Positions 25,927 to 34,644 of a stretch of DNA of 64,000 bases are shown here, piece after piece. The DNA lies in assembly GCF_003264115.1 (NCBI RefSeq), contig NZ_CP021912.1, positions 1,161,001 to 1,225,000 of the forward strand. The letters are read 5' to 3'. Origin of the DNA: Erythrobacter sp. KY5. Its GTDB lineage: Bacteria > Pseudomonadota > Alphaproteobacteria > Sphingomonadales > Sphingomonadaceae. A program made the translations under genes and the position numbers. The notes under the pieces were generated by a model. That model made no database searches, was not told the DNA's origin, and saw only the letters and a program-made list of their open reading frames with translations. Position 1 is the first letter of the stretch; every line of letters starts with the position of its first letter.

Positions 25927-27408
25927 ATGACTGACCTGACCAAACTGGGCGTCAAAGCCATCCGCGACGGTGTTGCCGGCGGAGACTTCACCGCGCGCGA
26001 AGTGGCTGAAAGCTTCAACGCCGCGGTCGCCAGCGCTGCTGAACTCAACGCCTTCATCGTGACCACGCCCGACCACGCACTCGCCGCTGCCGATGCAGTG
26101 GATGCCAATCGCGCGAAGGGCGAGGAACTGGGCGCAATGGGCGGCGTGCCGATCGGTATGAAGGACCTGTTTGCCACGCACGGCGTGCAGACCACCGCCG
26201 CGAGCCACATTCTCGAAGGCTTCAAGCCCCAGTACGAAAGCACCGTCTCGCAGAACCTGTGGAATGCGGGCGCGGGCATGCTGGGCAAGCTCAACCTCGA
26301 TCAGTTCGCGATGGGTTCCTCGAACGAGACGTCGTACTTCGGCAATGTCGCCTCGCCGTGGCGTAAGGAAGGGGCCAATGCAGCCATGTCGCCGGGTGGC
26401 TCTTCGGGCGGTTCGTCCAGCGCGGTTGCCGCACGCATCGCGCCTGCCGCAACCGGCACCGACACCGGCGGCTCGATCCGCCAGCCCGCGGCCTTCACCG
26501 GCATCTGCGGGATCAAGCCCACCTATGGCCGCTGCTCGCGCTGGGGCGTGGTGGCGTTTGCGTCGTCTCTAGACCAGGCAGGCCCGATGGCGCGCAGTGT
26601 AGAGGATTGCGCGATCATGCTGGGCAGCATGGCGGGCTTCGACCCGAAGGACGCGACCAGCCTGAAGATGGACGTGCCCGACTGGGAAGCCGCGCTCAGC
26701 GCAGACCTAAAGGGCAAGCGTGTCGGCATCCCACGCGAATACCGCATGGACGGCACCGACGAGGCGATCCTTGCCTCGTGGGAGCAGGGCAAGGCGTGGC
26801 TCAAGGATGCGGGCGCCGAGATCGTCGATGTCTCCCTGCCACACACCAAATATGCGCTCCCCGCCTACTACATCATCGCGCCTGCCGAAGCGTCCTCGAA
26901 CCTCGCGCGTTATGACGGTGTGCGTTACGGCCTTCGCGATCTGCCTGAGGGCGCAGGCCTCCAGGACATGTACGCCGCCACCCGCGCCGAAGGGTTCGGC
27001 GACGAGGTCAAGCGCCGCATCCTGATCGGGACGTACGTGCTCTCCGCAGGGTTCTACGACGCCTATTACAACCAGGCACAGAAGGTCCGCGCGCTGGTTG
27101 CCCGCGATTTCGAGCAGGCATTTGCGACATGCGACCTGATCCTCGCGCCGACGACGCCGACCGCGAGCTTCCCGCTTGGCAGCCTTAGCGAAGACCCGCT
27201 GACGATGTATCTGAATGACGTCTTCGCCGTTCCCGCATCGCTCGCTGGCCTTCCGGCCATGAGCGTGCCTGCGGGGCTCAACCCCGACGGCCTGCCATTG
27301 GGCCTGCAACTGGTCGGCAAGCCCTTCGACGAGCAGACCGTGCTCGATGCAGGGCTGGCGATCCAGCAGCGCGCAGGCTTCGATCATGCGCCGGAGAAGT
27401 GGTGGTGA
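25927..27408 (+). CDS. gatA: Asp/Glu-tRNA amidotransferase subunit A
   Basis: A 493-residue amidase that releases ammonia from glutamine for tRNA-dependent amidation. The amidase signature is intact: the catalytic Lys in PIGMKDLF near residue 79, the cis-Ser in [15 protein letters not shown] near residue 155, and the nucleophile Ser in [12 protein letters not shown] near 178. The C-terminal half carries [10 protein letters not shown] and the usual substrate pocket region. Its TGA overlaps the GTG start of a small membrane ORF. The presence of gatCAB implies the organism makes at least one of Gln-tRNA or Asn-tRNA indirectly. Confidence 0.95.
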   Translation: MTDLTKLGVKAIRDGVAGGDFTAREVAESFNAAVASAAELNAFIVTTPDHALAAADAVDANRAKGEELGAMGGVPIGMKDLFATHGVQTTAASHILEGFKPQYESTVSQNLWNAGAGMLGKLNLDQFAMGSSNETSYFGNVASPWRKEGANAAMSPGGSSGGSSSAVAARIAPAATGTDTGGSIRQPAAFTGICGIKPTYGRCSRWGVVAFASSLDQAGPMARSVEDCAIMLGSMAGFDPKDATSLKMDVPDWEAALSADLKGKRVGIPREYRMDGTDEAILASWEQGKAWLKDAGAEIVDVSLPHTKYALPAYYIIAPAEASSNLARYDGVRYGLRDLPEGAGLQDMYAATRAEGFGDEVKRRILIGTYVLSAGFYDAYYNQAQKVRALVARDFEQAFATCDLILAPTTPTASFPLGSLSEDPLTMYLNDVFAVPASLAGLPAMSVPAGLNPDGLPLGLQLVGKPFDEQTVLDAGLAIQQRAGFDHAPEKWW

Positions 27409-27569
27409 CCATCGATCTCCCGCTCATTCTGGCCGGGATCGGCATTATGCTCGCCGTCCCGCTTACCTTCATGGTCGCGAACTGGGTGCGCAAGAATGTC
27501 GACCACGGAGAGGCGCGGTTCGGGCCTGATGGCAAGATGATTTCTGACAAAGAGACAAACGATGAGTGA
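27405..27569 (+). CDS. Small membrane protein encoded between gatA and gatB
   Basis: A 54-residue reading frame fills the gap between gatA and gatB. Its GTG start shares bases with the gatA stop (GTGA), and its TGA lies eight bases inside gatB. It has one hydrophobic segment (residues 5-26, [22 protein letters not shown]... ends near Ala26) followed by a charged tail ending in DKETNDE. I do not recognise a family. Coupling on both sides and the clean membrane helix followed by positive residues (VRK) argue for a real gene. An alternative GTG start lies one codon upstream at 27402. Confidence 0.65.
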   Translation: MTIDLPLILAGIGIMLAVPLTFMVANWVRKNVDHGEARFGPDGKMISDKETNDE

Positions 27570-29058
27570 CTATCGCATCCAGGGCGCAACGGGCGAGTGG
27601 GAGGTCGTGATTGGCCTTGAGGTCCATGCGCAGGTGACTTCCAAGTCGAAACTGTTTTCGGGTGCCAACACCGAATTCGGCGCGGAGCCGAACAGCCAGG
27701 TGAGCCTCGTCGATGCGGCCATGCCCGGAATGCTGCCCGTGCCCAACCGCGAGTGCATCCGTCAGGCGGTGCGCACCGGCATGGCGATTGAGGCCGAAAT
27801 CAACCAGTGGTCACGCTTTGACCGCAAGAACTACTTCTACGCCGATCTGCCGCAGGGCTATCAGATCAGCCAGCTTTACCACCCGCTCGTGGGTGAGGGG
27901 CAGTTGCTGATCGAAGCGGACGAAAAGACCGGCATTCCCGAAGACAAGATCATCGGGATCGAACGCATCCACGTTGAACAGGACGCGGGCAAGCTGATGC
28001 ACGATCAGCACCCGACCATGTCCTATGTCGATCTGAATCGTTCGGGGGTTGCGCTGATGGAAATCGTCTCGCGCCCTGACATGCGCTCGCCTGCCGAAGC
28101 CGGGGCCTATGTGCGCAAGCTGCGCTCCATCCTGCGCTATGTCGGATCGTGCGATGGCAACATGGAAGAAGGCTCTATGCGCGCCGACGTGAACGTTTCC
28201 GTCCGCAAAGTCGGCGAGGAACTGGGCACGCGGACCGAGACGAAGAACGTGAACTCGGTGCGCTTCGTCATGCAGGTCATCGAATATGAGGCGAACCGTC
28301 AGGTCGATGTGCTGGAAAGCGGCGGCACGGTTGACCAGGAAACGCGCCTATTCGACGTCGCGACCGGCACGACGCGCACGATGCGTTCCAAGGAAGACGC
28401 GCATGATTATCGCTACTTCCCCGATCCCGACCTGCTGCCGCTGGTGCTGGAAGACGACTTCCTCGAAGAATGTCGCGCTTCCCTCCCTGAACTGCCCGAT
28501 GCCAAGCGCACGCGGTATGAGAGCGAGCTTGGCCTCACGCCTTACAACGCGCGCGAGCTGACTGCCGAGGTCGAAACCTTTGCGCGCTTCGAAACGCTGC
28601 TTTCGGCCACGGCCAGCGCCACGGGCAAGGACGAAAAAACGGTTGCGACGCAGGTTGCGAACTGGGCGCTTTCGGTCGCGCCGGGCGTTATCAAATCGCT
28701 CGGCGACGAAGCCAATGTCGAACACGCCACCGCCGAGCGTCAGGCCGCTATCCTCGCAATGCAGGACAAGGGCGAGATCAGCGGCGGTCAGGCCAAGGAA
28801 ATTTTCGAGATCGTGCTCACACAGGGCCGCGAACCCGCCGAAATCGCCCAGACCGAGGGCCTCAAGCAGGTCAGCGATACCGGCGCGATCGAGGCCGCCA
28901 TTGACGATATCCTCGCCAATAACGAGGACAAGGTCGAACAATATCGCGGCGGCAAAGACAAGCTCTTCGGCTTCTTCGTCGGCCAGACGATGAAAGCGAT
29001 GCAGGGCAAGGCGAACCCGGCGGTGGTCAACCAGATTCTCAAGGACAAGCTGGGCTAG
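27562..29058 (+). CDS. gatB: Asp/Glu-tRNA amidotransferase subunit B
   Basis: A 498-residue subunit that binds the misacylated tRNA and performs kinase and transamidase steps. The N-terminal catalytic domain shows [22 protein letters not shown] and the metal-binding [40 protein letters not shown] precedes the helical domain, and the C-terminal YqeY-like tail ends in [14 protein letters not shown]. Length matches the family. It overlaps the small membrane ORF by eight bases. Confidence 0.96.
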   Translation: MSDYRIQGATGEWEVVIGLEVHAQVTSKSKLFSGANTEFGAEPNSQVSLVDAAMPGMLPVPNRECIRQAVRTGMAIEAEINQWSRFDRKNYFYADLPQGYQISQLYHPLVGEGQLLIEADEKTGIPEDKIIGIERIHVEQDAGKLMHDQHPTMSYVDLNRSGVALMEIVSRPDMRSPAEAGAYVRKLRSILRYVGSCDGNMEEGSMRADVNVSVRKVGEELGTRTETKNVNSVRFVMQVIEYEANRQVDVLESGGTVDQETRLFDVATGTTRTMRSKEDAHDYRYFPDPDLLPLVLEDDFLEECRASLPELPDAKRTRYESELGLTPYNARELTAEVETFARFETLLSATASATGKDEKTVATQVANWALSVAPGVIKSLGDEANVEHATAERQAAILAMQDKGEISGGQAKEIFEIVLTQGREPAEIAQTEGLKQVSDTGAIEAAIDDILANNEDKVEQYRGGKDKLFGFFVGQTMKAMQGKANPAVVNQILKDKLG

Positions 29059-29101
29059 GAATTCTCCGCGAAGTTTCTGAAAGCCAGCTGATTCTCATAC
29101 T

Positions 29102-29806
29102 TCATTGAGTGTTGAAGTTCGACTCCACTACGTATGTGATCGACTCATTATTCGCATTCAAAACACGGAGCCTCGCGCCTCTATAGGCGATGAATTCTGA
29201 TTCAGATAAATCGTATTCCGCTTCGTTTGAAAATGCAGGCCTCGCAGTGCTTCCAGAAAACTCGCGATAACTAATTCTAATCCGGTTCCCTACTCTACCA
29301 CTGTAAATCAGTGTTTGCTGAAAATTGTTCGCGGAAACAATGGGTCGCTTTTCAAACCTGTACGAAAACTCGCTATCGCAATTCGCACTAGTGATGCCAT
29401 ATGTACTTGGACCAACCGCGCATGTTTCCTGCTTATTCTTGGCGAAACGTATACTTTGCGGAAGGACATTGCTGCCGAATAAATTTCCGGTAGTTATAAC
29501 TCGTCCGAACTCAGAAGGACTGCCAGCACCGCCGAAGGTAGTGTAGATATAATTCTCATCTTCGCCAATCTGAGGATAGAATCCCGGACTTAGCACTACT
29601 CCTCGAATATTGTTCTCACGATTCGTCACCGCTCCATTTGTTGTAGTGGCGGTGCCTTGTTTTACCATCTCTTCGCCAATCGACGCGGTTTGCTCTGAAC
29701 CGATTTGAGGGAAACTGATTTGGCGGGTCTCAGGAACATAATTCGTCTGGATTGTTGTGCAGCCGACAATACTGAGCATACACAGCGTAGCAAAATAGAC
29801 TTTCAT
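29102..29806 (-). CDS. AT-rich hypothetical lipoprotein
   Basis: A 234-residue protein of unknown function. A short signal peptide ends in the lipobox LSIVGC with Cys16 as the lipidated residue, so it is probably outer-membrane anchored. The mature part is rich in Ser, Asn, Thr and Tyr and predicted mostly beta; no domain is recognised. Base composition is clearly lower in GC than in any neighbour, and codons such as AAT, TTT and TCA are common, suggesting recent acquisition. It stands alone, in opposite direction to gatB, with 43 bases between the two stops. Confidence 0.75.
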   Translation of the reverse strand: MKVYFATLCMLSIVGCTTIQTNYVPETRQISFPQIGSEQTASIGEEMVKQGTATTTNGAVTNRENNIRGVVLSPGFYPQIGEDENYIYTTFGGAGSPSEFGRVITTGNLFGSNVLPQSIRFAKNKQETCAVGPSTYGITSANCDSEFSYRFEKRPIVSANNFQQTLIYSGRVGNRIRISYREFSGSTARPAFSNEAEYDLSESEFIAYRGARLRVLNANNESITYVVESNFNTQ

Positions 29807-30050
29807 TAGACCCTCCTGTTTTCTCGAGCAGCGATATGGGCTTAAGTTTGAAAGTCAAATTAAAATAGCGGGTTATCGAATGCGCTTTTCGTGACTGCAG
29901 TTCAGTTGAAGCCCACCGTTTTGGCGGGCCGAACCTTCCTCTACATCGTCAGCGATGACAACTTCTCGTCCAGCCAGCGTACGCTGCTAATGAAGTTCGA
30001 GTGGGTGGGCGCGGGCCGCTGAACACTGCGCGCGCCCACTCAATTCGTCT

Positions 30051-32417
30051 TCAGTCGCCGAAGCGCGCGGTCAGCTGGATGCCGTAGAATCGCGGCTCTG
30101 CCGGGATGAAGGTCGGCACACCGAACGCGCCGCCCGTATTGCCCGCATCGAGCAGGTAATCCTCGTCAAAGGCGTTGCGGATGAAGCCGGCGATTTCGTA
30201 GCGCTCATCGGCAAAGCTGAGGCCTGCGCGCGCGTTGACCAGCGTCACGCTGTCCTGCGAGATCAGCGGGTTGTTGGGCACCTCGAAGAAGATGCGGCTG
30301 CGATGCGTGACGCTGGGCGTTGCGAAGAAACGCATGCCGTTGCCAAACTCGTAATTTACGCTGAACCCGCCCGATGCCTGAAATTCGGGCTGGAGGCGGA
30401 AGCGCGCGCCGCTGAAGGCGGGCGAGAACGCGCCGTCTTCGTCGATGCCGCCGTCGATATAGCCGAAATTGCCGAAGGCCTGGAACCAGTCGGTGAGATC
30501 GACGGCAAGCTCGGCCTCGACACCGAGGTTGCTCGCGCTGCCCGCGCTGGCGGTTTCGAAGGCGCCGGTCGGGTTGCCGTCGGCATCGACCTGCGCGATC
30601 GAAACCTGGAAGTCGTCATAGATCTGGTAATAGACGCCCAGCGAGCCTGAGACCGCACCGGTCGCGAATTTGAGCCCGCCTTCGTAGTTCCAGACGGTCT
30701 CTTCTGCGATGATGTTCGGGTTCGGAATCACATTGCCGACCGCGTCGCGTGCGGCGTTGAGCTGCACGACCGGCGAGCGGCGACCTTGCGAGATGGTGGC
30801 GAACACGTTCACGTCATCGGTGATGCGATAGAGCGCGTTGAAGCGCGGCAGCACCGCCTGAAAGCTCTCGTCGGCGATGAAGGTCTGGCCGTTCGTGTCG
30901 ATCTGGCCCGGAATGAGCGGCGCGCCGGAAAGCACTGAATTCGGGATGTCGGCAAAAAAGCCCGAGCGGCGATATTCGTCGATGAAGCGCGCACCAGCGG
31001 TGAGTTCAAGCGCGTCGTTCACGAACCAGGTGATGTCGGCAAAGACCGAGTAAGCCTCGTTGCGGCCCTGGTTTTCAAACACCGATGAGTACGGAATGGC
31101 GTTCACCGCGCCCATCGTCGCAAGGCCCGTCACCGCGCTCGCCGGGACGCTGCCATCCGGGCCGACGCAAGGGATGCCCGGAATGAGCGGCGCGCCGAAC
31201 AGCGAGGTCAGGCATTGCAGGTAAGTGCCCTCTTCGGTTGCAAAGGGGACGTTCTGGACGCCTTCCTCGATGAACAGGTTCCAGCCCGCGCTCGCACGCA
31301 GTTGCTGGCCCGAATAGGTGAAGCGGCCTTCGTGACTGATCTGCCAGCCATCGGCGATTTCGGTGAATTCGAGGAAAGGAGCAGCCGACCCGTCCGCGTC
31401 GAAAACCTCGCGGCTGTCGAATTCGCGGTACCCGTTGACGGTGGTGAAGGTCCAGTCGTCGCCGAACGCATATTCAGCGGTGAGGTTGAGGTCGTAGACC
31501 TCGCGGTTGAGGCCGAGCTGGTCATCGCCCAGTGCCGCCGCGCCAGCCGGATTGCCGCCGAGGTTCGCATCCTCGAACGCGTTGTCCGCACCGCCCGGTG
31601 CCCCGGCAAATGCGGGGAAAGTGCCCGAGAGGAACGGCGTGCCGCCATTCCTCTGCTGATCGTAAGTGCCGATCAGATCGACGGTGAGGTCTGGTGTCGG
31701 GGTGTAGCGAAGCGAAGCGCGCACGCCGAGCTGGTCCTGCGCGTAGAGCTCTTCTTCCTGATTGGGATTGAGATTCTCCACAAATCCGTCACGGGTGCGC
31801 CATTCGAAAGCGACGCGCCCTGCGAGCACGTCCGAGCCTGCATTGATGAAACCGCCGAGCAGCGTCTGGTCGAAATTGCCGTATCCGCCGGTGATCTCAC
31901 CCGAGAACCCCTCGCGCGGGCGGGCCGACACAAGGCTGATCGCGCCCACGGCCGATGCGGTGCCGAACAAGGTTGCCTGCGGGCCCTTGATCACCTCGAC
32001 ACGCTCAAGATCGTAGATTGCCTGATACGAACCGCGCGAACGCGAGATGTCGACGCCGTTGTAATAAAGCGTGACGCGCGGGCCCTGCTGCGAGGAGCCA
32101 CTGTCCGAGGTGATGCCGCGAATGACGACGCCGGGATTGTTGGCGCTTTGCTCCTGAATCAGCAGACCGGGGACGTAGTTCGAAAGCTCGTCAAGGTCGG
32201 TGATGCCAAGCTCCTCGATCCGCTCACCACTGGTGGCCGAGATCGTGATCGGCACGTCGAGCGCGCGCTGTTCGACCTTTTGCGCGGTGACGATGATGGT
32301 GTTGCCGGACTGGCCGCTTTCCTCGCTCTCGCTGTCGGGGCCGGACTGGGCGAGGGCCGGGGTAAGGGGAAGAGCGATTGAGGCGAGCAATGCGCCGCGC
32401 AGGAGTGAAGTGTTCAT
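30051..32417 (-). CDS. TonB-dependent outer-membrane receptor
   Basis: A 788-residue receptor. The signal peptide ends at PALAQ (about residue 24), followed by the TonB-box-like region NTIIVTAQKVEQRALDVPITI. The plug domain runs to about 165 with GVVIRGITSDSG and LERVEVIKGPQATLFG, and a 22-strand barrel ends in a terminal Phe region (QLTARFGD). Such receptors import siderophores, vitamins or oligomers with energy from TonB/ExbBD. The ligand is unknown. The ATG at 32417 begins the signal peptide. A near-perfect inverted repeat lies directly upstream. Confidence 0.88.
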   Translation of the reverse strand: MNTSLLRGALLASIALPLTPALAQSGPDSESEESGQSGNTIIVTAQKVEQRALDVPITISATSGERIEELGITDLDELSNYVPGLLIQEQSANNPGVVIRGITSDSGSSQQGPRVTLYYNGVDISRSRGSYQAIYDLERVEVIKGPQATLFGTASAVGAISLVSARPREGFSGEITGGYGNFDQTLLGGFINAGSDVLAGRVAFEWRTRDGFVENLNPNQEEELYAQDQLGVRASLRYTPTPDLTVDLIGTYDQQRNGGTPFLSGTFPAFAGAPGGADNAFEDANLGGNPAGAAALGDDQLGLNREVYDLNLTAEYAFGDDWTFTTVNGYREFDSREVFDADGSAAPFLEFTEIADGWQISHEGRFTYSGQQLRASAGWNLFIEEGVQNVPFATEEGTYLQCLTSLFGAPLIPGIPCVGPDGSVPASAVTGLATMGAVNAIPYSSVFENQGRNEAYSVFADITWFVNDALELTAGARFIDEYRRSGFFADIPNSVLSGAPLIPGQIDTNGQTFIADESFQAVLPRFNALYRITDDVNVFATISQGRRSPVVQLNAARDAVGNVIPNPNIIAEETVWNYEGGLKFATGAVSGSLGVYYQIYDDFQVSIAQVDADGNPTGAFETASAGSASNLGVEAELAVDLTDWFQAFGNFGYIDGGIDEDGAFSPAFSGARFRLQPEFQASGGFSVNYEFGNGMRFFATPSVTHRSRIFFEVPNNPLISQDSVTLVNARAGLSFADERYEIAGFIRNAFDEDYLLDAGNTGGAFGVPTFIPAEPRFYGIQLTARFGD

Positions 32418-32423
32418 CAGGAT

Positions 32424-32460
32424 GCAAGTGCCTTTTGTGAAGGGTAAGAAAGGTACTTGC
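32424..32460 (-). promoter_or_regulatory. Inverted repeat in the leader of the TonB receptor gene
   Basis: GCAAGTGCCTTT (32424-32435) and AAAGGTACTTGC (32449-32460) are complementary at 11 of 12 positions with 13 bases between. In the minus-strand mRNA this hairpin would end seven bases before the start codon, covering the ribosome-binding region. It may be an operator or an RNA control element. Confidence 0.5.
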
Positions 32461-32555
32461 AGGGCGCTATGCGCACCGTGTGACACACCAAAGGCCGCAT
32501 GGTTGCAGTTCGATGACCCGGCCGGAAATGGCGATCATTGTTGCGTTGCAGCAAC

Positions 32556-32592
32556 AAAAAGGCCGCCGGAAGCATCACGCTCCCGGCGGCCC
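32556..32592 (-). terminator. Rho-independent terminator after the aldehyde dehydrogenase gene
   Basis: On the minus strand, GGCCGCCGG pairs with CCGGCGGCC (32561-32569 and 32583-32591) around a 13-base loop and is followed by five T residues (complement of 32556-32560). It lies 23 bases after the dehydrogenase stop. Confidence 0.85.
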
Positions 32593-32614
32593 TGATCCCA
32601 TACTTCAACAGCAG

Positions 32615-33994
32615 TTAGGCTGCGCCGACGAAGATCGACTTGATATTGGCAAATTCCTTGACGCCAAAGCCGCCATGTTCGCGGCCATAGCCTGAATTCT
32701 TCACTCCGCCGAACGGCATGGAGGGGTCGGCAACGCCATAGGTGTTGATGAAGATCATGCCGGTGTCGAAATGCTTCTTTGCCATCTTGATCGCGCGGTC
32801 CGTGTCGCGTGACAGGATGCCGCCGCCAAGGCCGTAACGGCTGTCATTGGCAAGGCGCATCGCGTCTTCATCATCCTTGGCGCGGATCACGCTGGCGACG
32901 GGTCCGAAGATTTCGTCATCATAAGCGGGCTGGCCGGGGGCGACATCGGTGAGGACGGTCGCGGGATAATATGCGCCGGGGCCATCGGGGATTTCACCGC
33001 CACAAGCGATTGTCGCGCCGTTTTCGACCGACTTTTCGACCTGTCCCTGAACGTCTTCGCGAAGGTCGGTGCGAGCCATCGGACCCATGTCGCTGTCATC
33101 GGAATTGGGGTCGCCGATCTTGATCGCCTTGAACCGGTCGACGAATTTCTCGACGAACTCGTCATAGACGGCGTCGGTCACGATGAAGCGCTTTCCATTG
33201 ATGCAGGTCTGGCCATTATTGTAGAGGCGCGCGCGGGCACACACTTCGGCTGCCTTGTCGATATCGGCGTCTTCGAAGACGAGATAGGCATCGTTTGAAC
33301 CCAGCTCCAGCACGAGCGGCTTCAAGACCTTGCCCGCTTCCTCCGCGACATGCTTTCCGCCGCCGTCCGATCCGGTCAGCGTCACGCCGCGCACCTTGTC
33401 ATGCGCAATGATCGCATCGGAGGTGTCGTGGTCGATGACGAGCACGGTGAAGAGGTTTTGGGGCAGGCCACCCTTCTCGAAAATCTCCGCGATCTTGAGC
33501 CCGCTGCCGGTGCAGTTGGACGCGTGCTTCAAGATCACACCGTTGCCGGTCATAAGGTTGGCGATTGCGTAGCGGATCACCTGATAGGCAGGGAAGTTCC
33601 ACGGCTGGATGCCATAGACAACGCCGATCGGTGAATAGGTGACGATACCGCGGCCTGCATTGCTCGGGTCGCGCTGTTCGTCGGCGAGTTCGCTGGGGCC
33701 GTGCTCTGCGGTATAGTCGCAGATCGAGGCGCACAGTTCGACTTCATCGCGGCTGTCGCCGATCAGCTTGCCGACCTCGTCGGTCATCAGCTGGGCGAGC
33801 TCTTCCTTGTTGTCGCGCAGCGCCTTGGCCAGTGCACGCAGCACGTCGGCGCGCTCCTCGAGGCTTTTAAGTTTCCAGCTCTCGAACGCCTCGTGGCATG
33901 CGTCGACCTTCGCGCAGGCCTCTTCGCGCGACATCTGCTGATATTCTTCGAGGGTTTCGCCAGTGGCGGGATTGATCGTCTTGATACTGCTCAT
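32615..33994 (-). CDS. NAD(P)-dependent aldehyde dehydrogenase (succinate-semialdehyde type)
   Basis: A 459-residue enzyme that oxidises aldehydes to acids. The general base is the Glu in LVLELGSNDAYLVFEDAD, and the nucleophile is the Cys in YNNGQTCINGKRF. IQPWNFPAYQVIRYAIANLMTGNG is the cofactor-binding entry. SSIKTINPATGETLEEY at the N terminus and the length resemble succinate-semialdehyde dehydrogenases (GabD/YneI type), but specificity is not certain. Terminators flank it, so it is probably transcribed alone. Confidence 0.85.
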   Translation of the reverse strand: MSSIKTINPATGETLEEYQQMSREEACAKVDACHEAFESWKLKSLEERADVLRALAKALRDNKEELAQLMTDEVGKLIGDSRDEVELCASICDYTAEHGPSELADEQRDPSNAGRGIVTYSPIGVVYGIQPWNFPAYQVIRYAIANLMTGNGVILKHASNCTGSGLKIAEIFEKGGLPQNLFTVLVIDHDTSDAIIAHDKVRGVTLTGSDGGGKHVAEEAGKVLKPLVLELGSNDAYLVFEDADIDKAAEVCARARLYNNGQTCINGKRFIVTDAVYDEFVEKFVDRFKAIKIGDPNSDDSDMGPMARTDLREDVQGQVEKSVENGATIACGGEIPDGPGAYYPATVLTDVAPGQPAYDDEIFGPVASVIRAKDDEDAMRLANDSRYGLGGGILSRDTDRAIKMAKKHFDTGMIFINTYGVADPSMPFGGVKNSGYGREHGGFGVKEFANIKSIFVGAA

Positions 33995-34093
33995 CAGGGG
34001 CCTTTCGGGGGGAATTTGGGGTTCGAAAGGGTAATGAGCGGCAGACGGGCTTCGTTCCCAAATGCTTTTTAAATGGCTTTGACGCGCGGCACG

Positions 34094-34129
34094 AAAAAGG
34101 CCGCCGGGGCGCTAACCCCGACGGCCTTT
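34094..34129 (-). terminator. Terminator after the 100-residue hypothetical gene
   Basis: AGGCCGcCGGGG and CCCCGaCGGCCT form a 12-position stem with one internal mismatch around a short loop. An A-run on the plus strand (34094-34098) gives a T-run on the minus strand, and three T residues lie on the other side, so it could act in both directions. Confidence 0.8.
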
Positions 34130-34163
34130 CTGCAATCTGATTGCGAGCTGGTAAGCGGTCAGC

Positions 34164-34466
34164 TTACTGCTTTTCGCCCGTCAGCGGCATCGCGCCGAAT
34201 GCGCCAGCATTGACGTTGCCAGCAAGCTTGCCGCCTTCGACGGTCGCTTCGCAGTCGAGCGTCATCGGCATCGGCACGGTCATGTTCATTTTCCAGGTGA
34301 GGGTGTTGCCGTCGATCTTGCCGTCTTCGACATCCATCGAGCCCATGCCACCGGCCATGTTGCCCGAGAAAGTGCCATCGCCATTGTCGACAACGGTAAA
34401 GGTGCCCGACTGGTCGCCCATGGGGCTTTTGACGGTGGTTGCGTAGGAACCGGAAACTTCAGACAT
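34164..34466 (-). CDS. Hypothetical protein, 100 residues, beta-rich
   Basis: A 100-residue protein without signal peptide or membrane helix. It is rich in Gly, Met, Thr and Val, with repeated short strand patterns (GSYATTVKSPMGDQSGTFTVV, then NTLTWKMNMTVPMPMTLDCEA), suggesting a small beta-barrel or sandwich. I recognise no family. The ATG at 34466 is preceded by GGGAG nine bases upstream; a longer frame from 34727 lacks any support and would cross a terminator. Dedicated terminators on both sides indicate a single-gene transcript. Confidence 0.7.
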   Translation of the reverse strand: MSEVSGSYATTVKSPMGDQSGTFTVVDNGDGTFSGNMAGGMGSMDVEDGKIDGNTLTWKMNMTVPMPMTLDCEATVEGGKLAGNVNAGAFGAMPLTGEKQ

Positions 34467-34574
34467 CGATTTGTCTCCCAATTGAAAATCACGGCCACCG
34501 GACCCTCGTGGCCGGGCGGCGTTGTGCGCCGTTTTACACGTCAGCTTGCCGTGTTCAACCACTATCGAGCGCAC

Positions 34575-34617
34575 AAAAAAGGGGTGCGGAGCCTCGTTTC
34601 CAAGGCCCCGCACCCCT
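34575..34617 (-). terminator. Rho-independent terminator after the M16 peptidase gene
   Basis: On the minus strand AGGGGTGCGG pairs with CCGCACCCCT (plus-strand 34581-34590 and 34608-34617) and is followed by six T residues (complement of 34575-34580). It lies 27 bases after the peptidase stop. Confidence 0.85.
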
Positions 34618-34644
34618 AATCCTTCAAAGCCGTAGCGTCGGCGC

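Noticed and set aside
26707-27387. A 226-codon frame antisense to gatA.
   Set aside because: No motif and no start site; gatA is strongly supported.
30005-30039. Hairpin GTGGGCGCG/CGCGCCCAC after the TonB receptor stop.
   Set aside because: It has a 17-base loop and no T-run on the relevant strand, so it cannot be called an intrinsic terminator with confidence.
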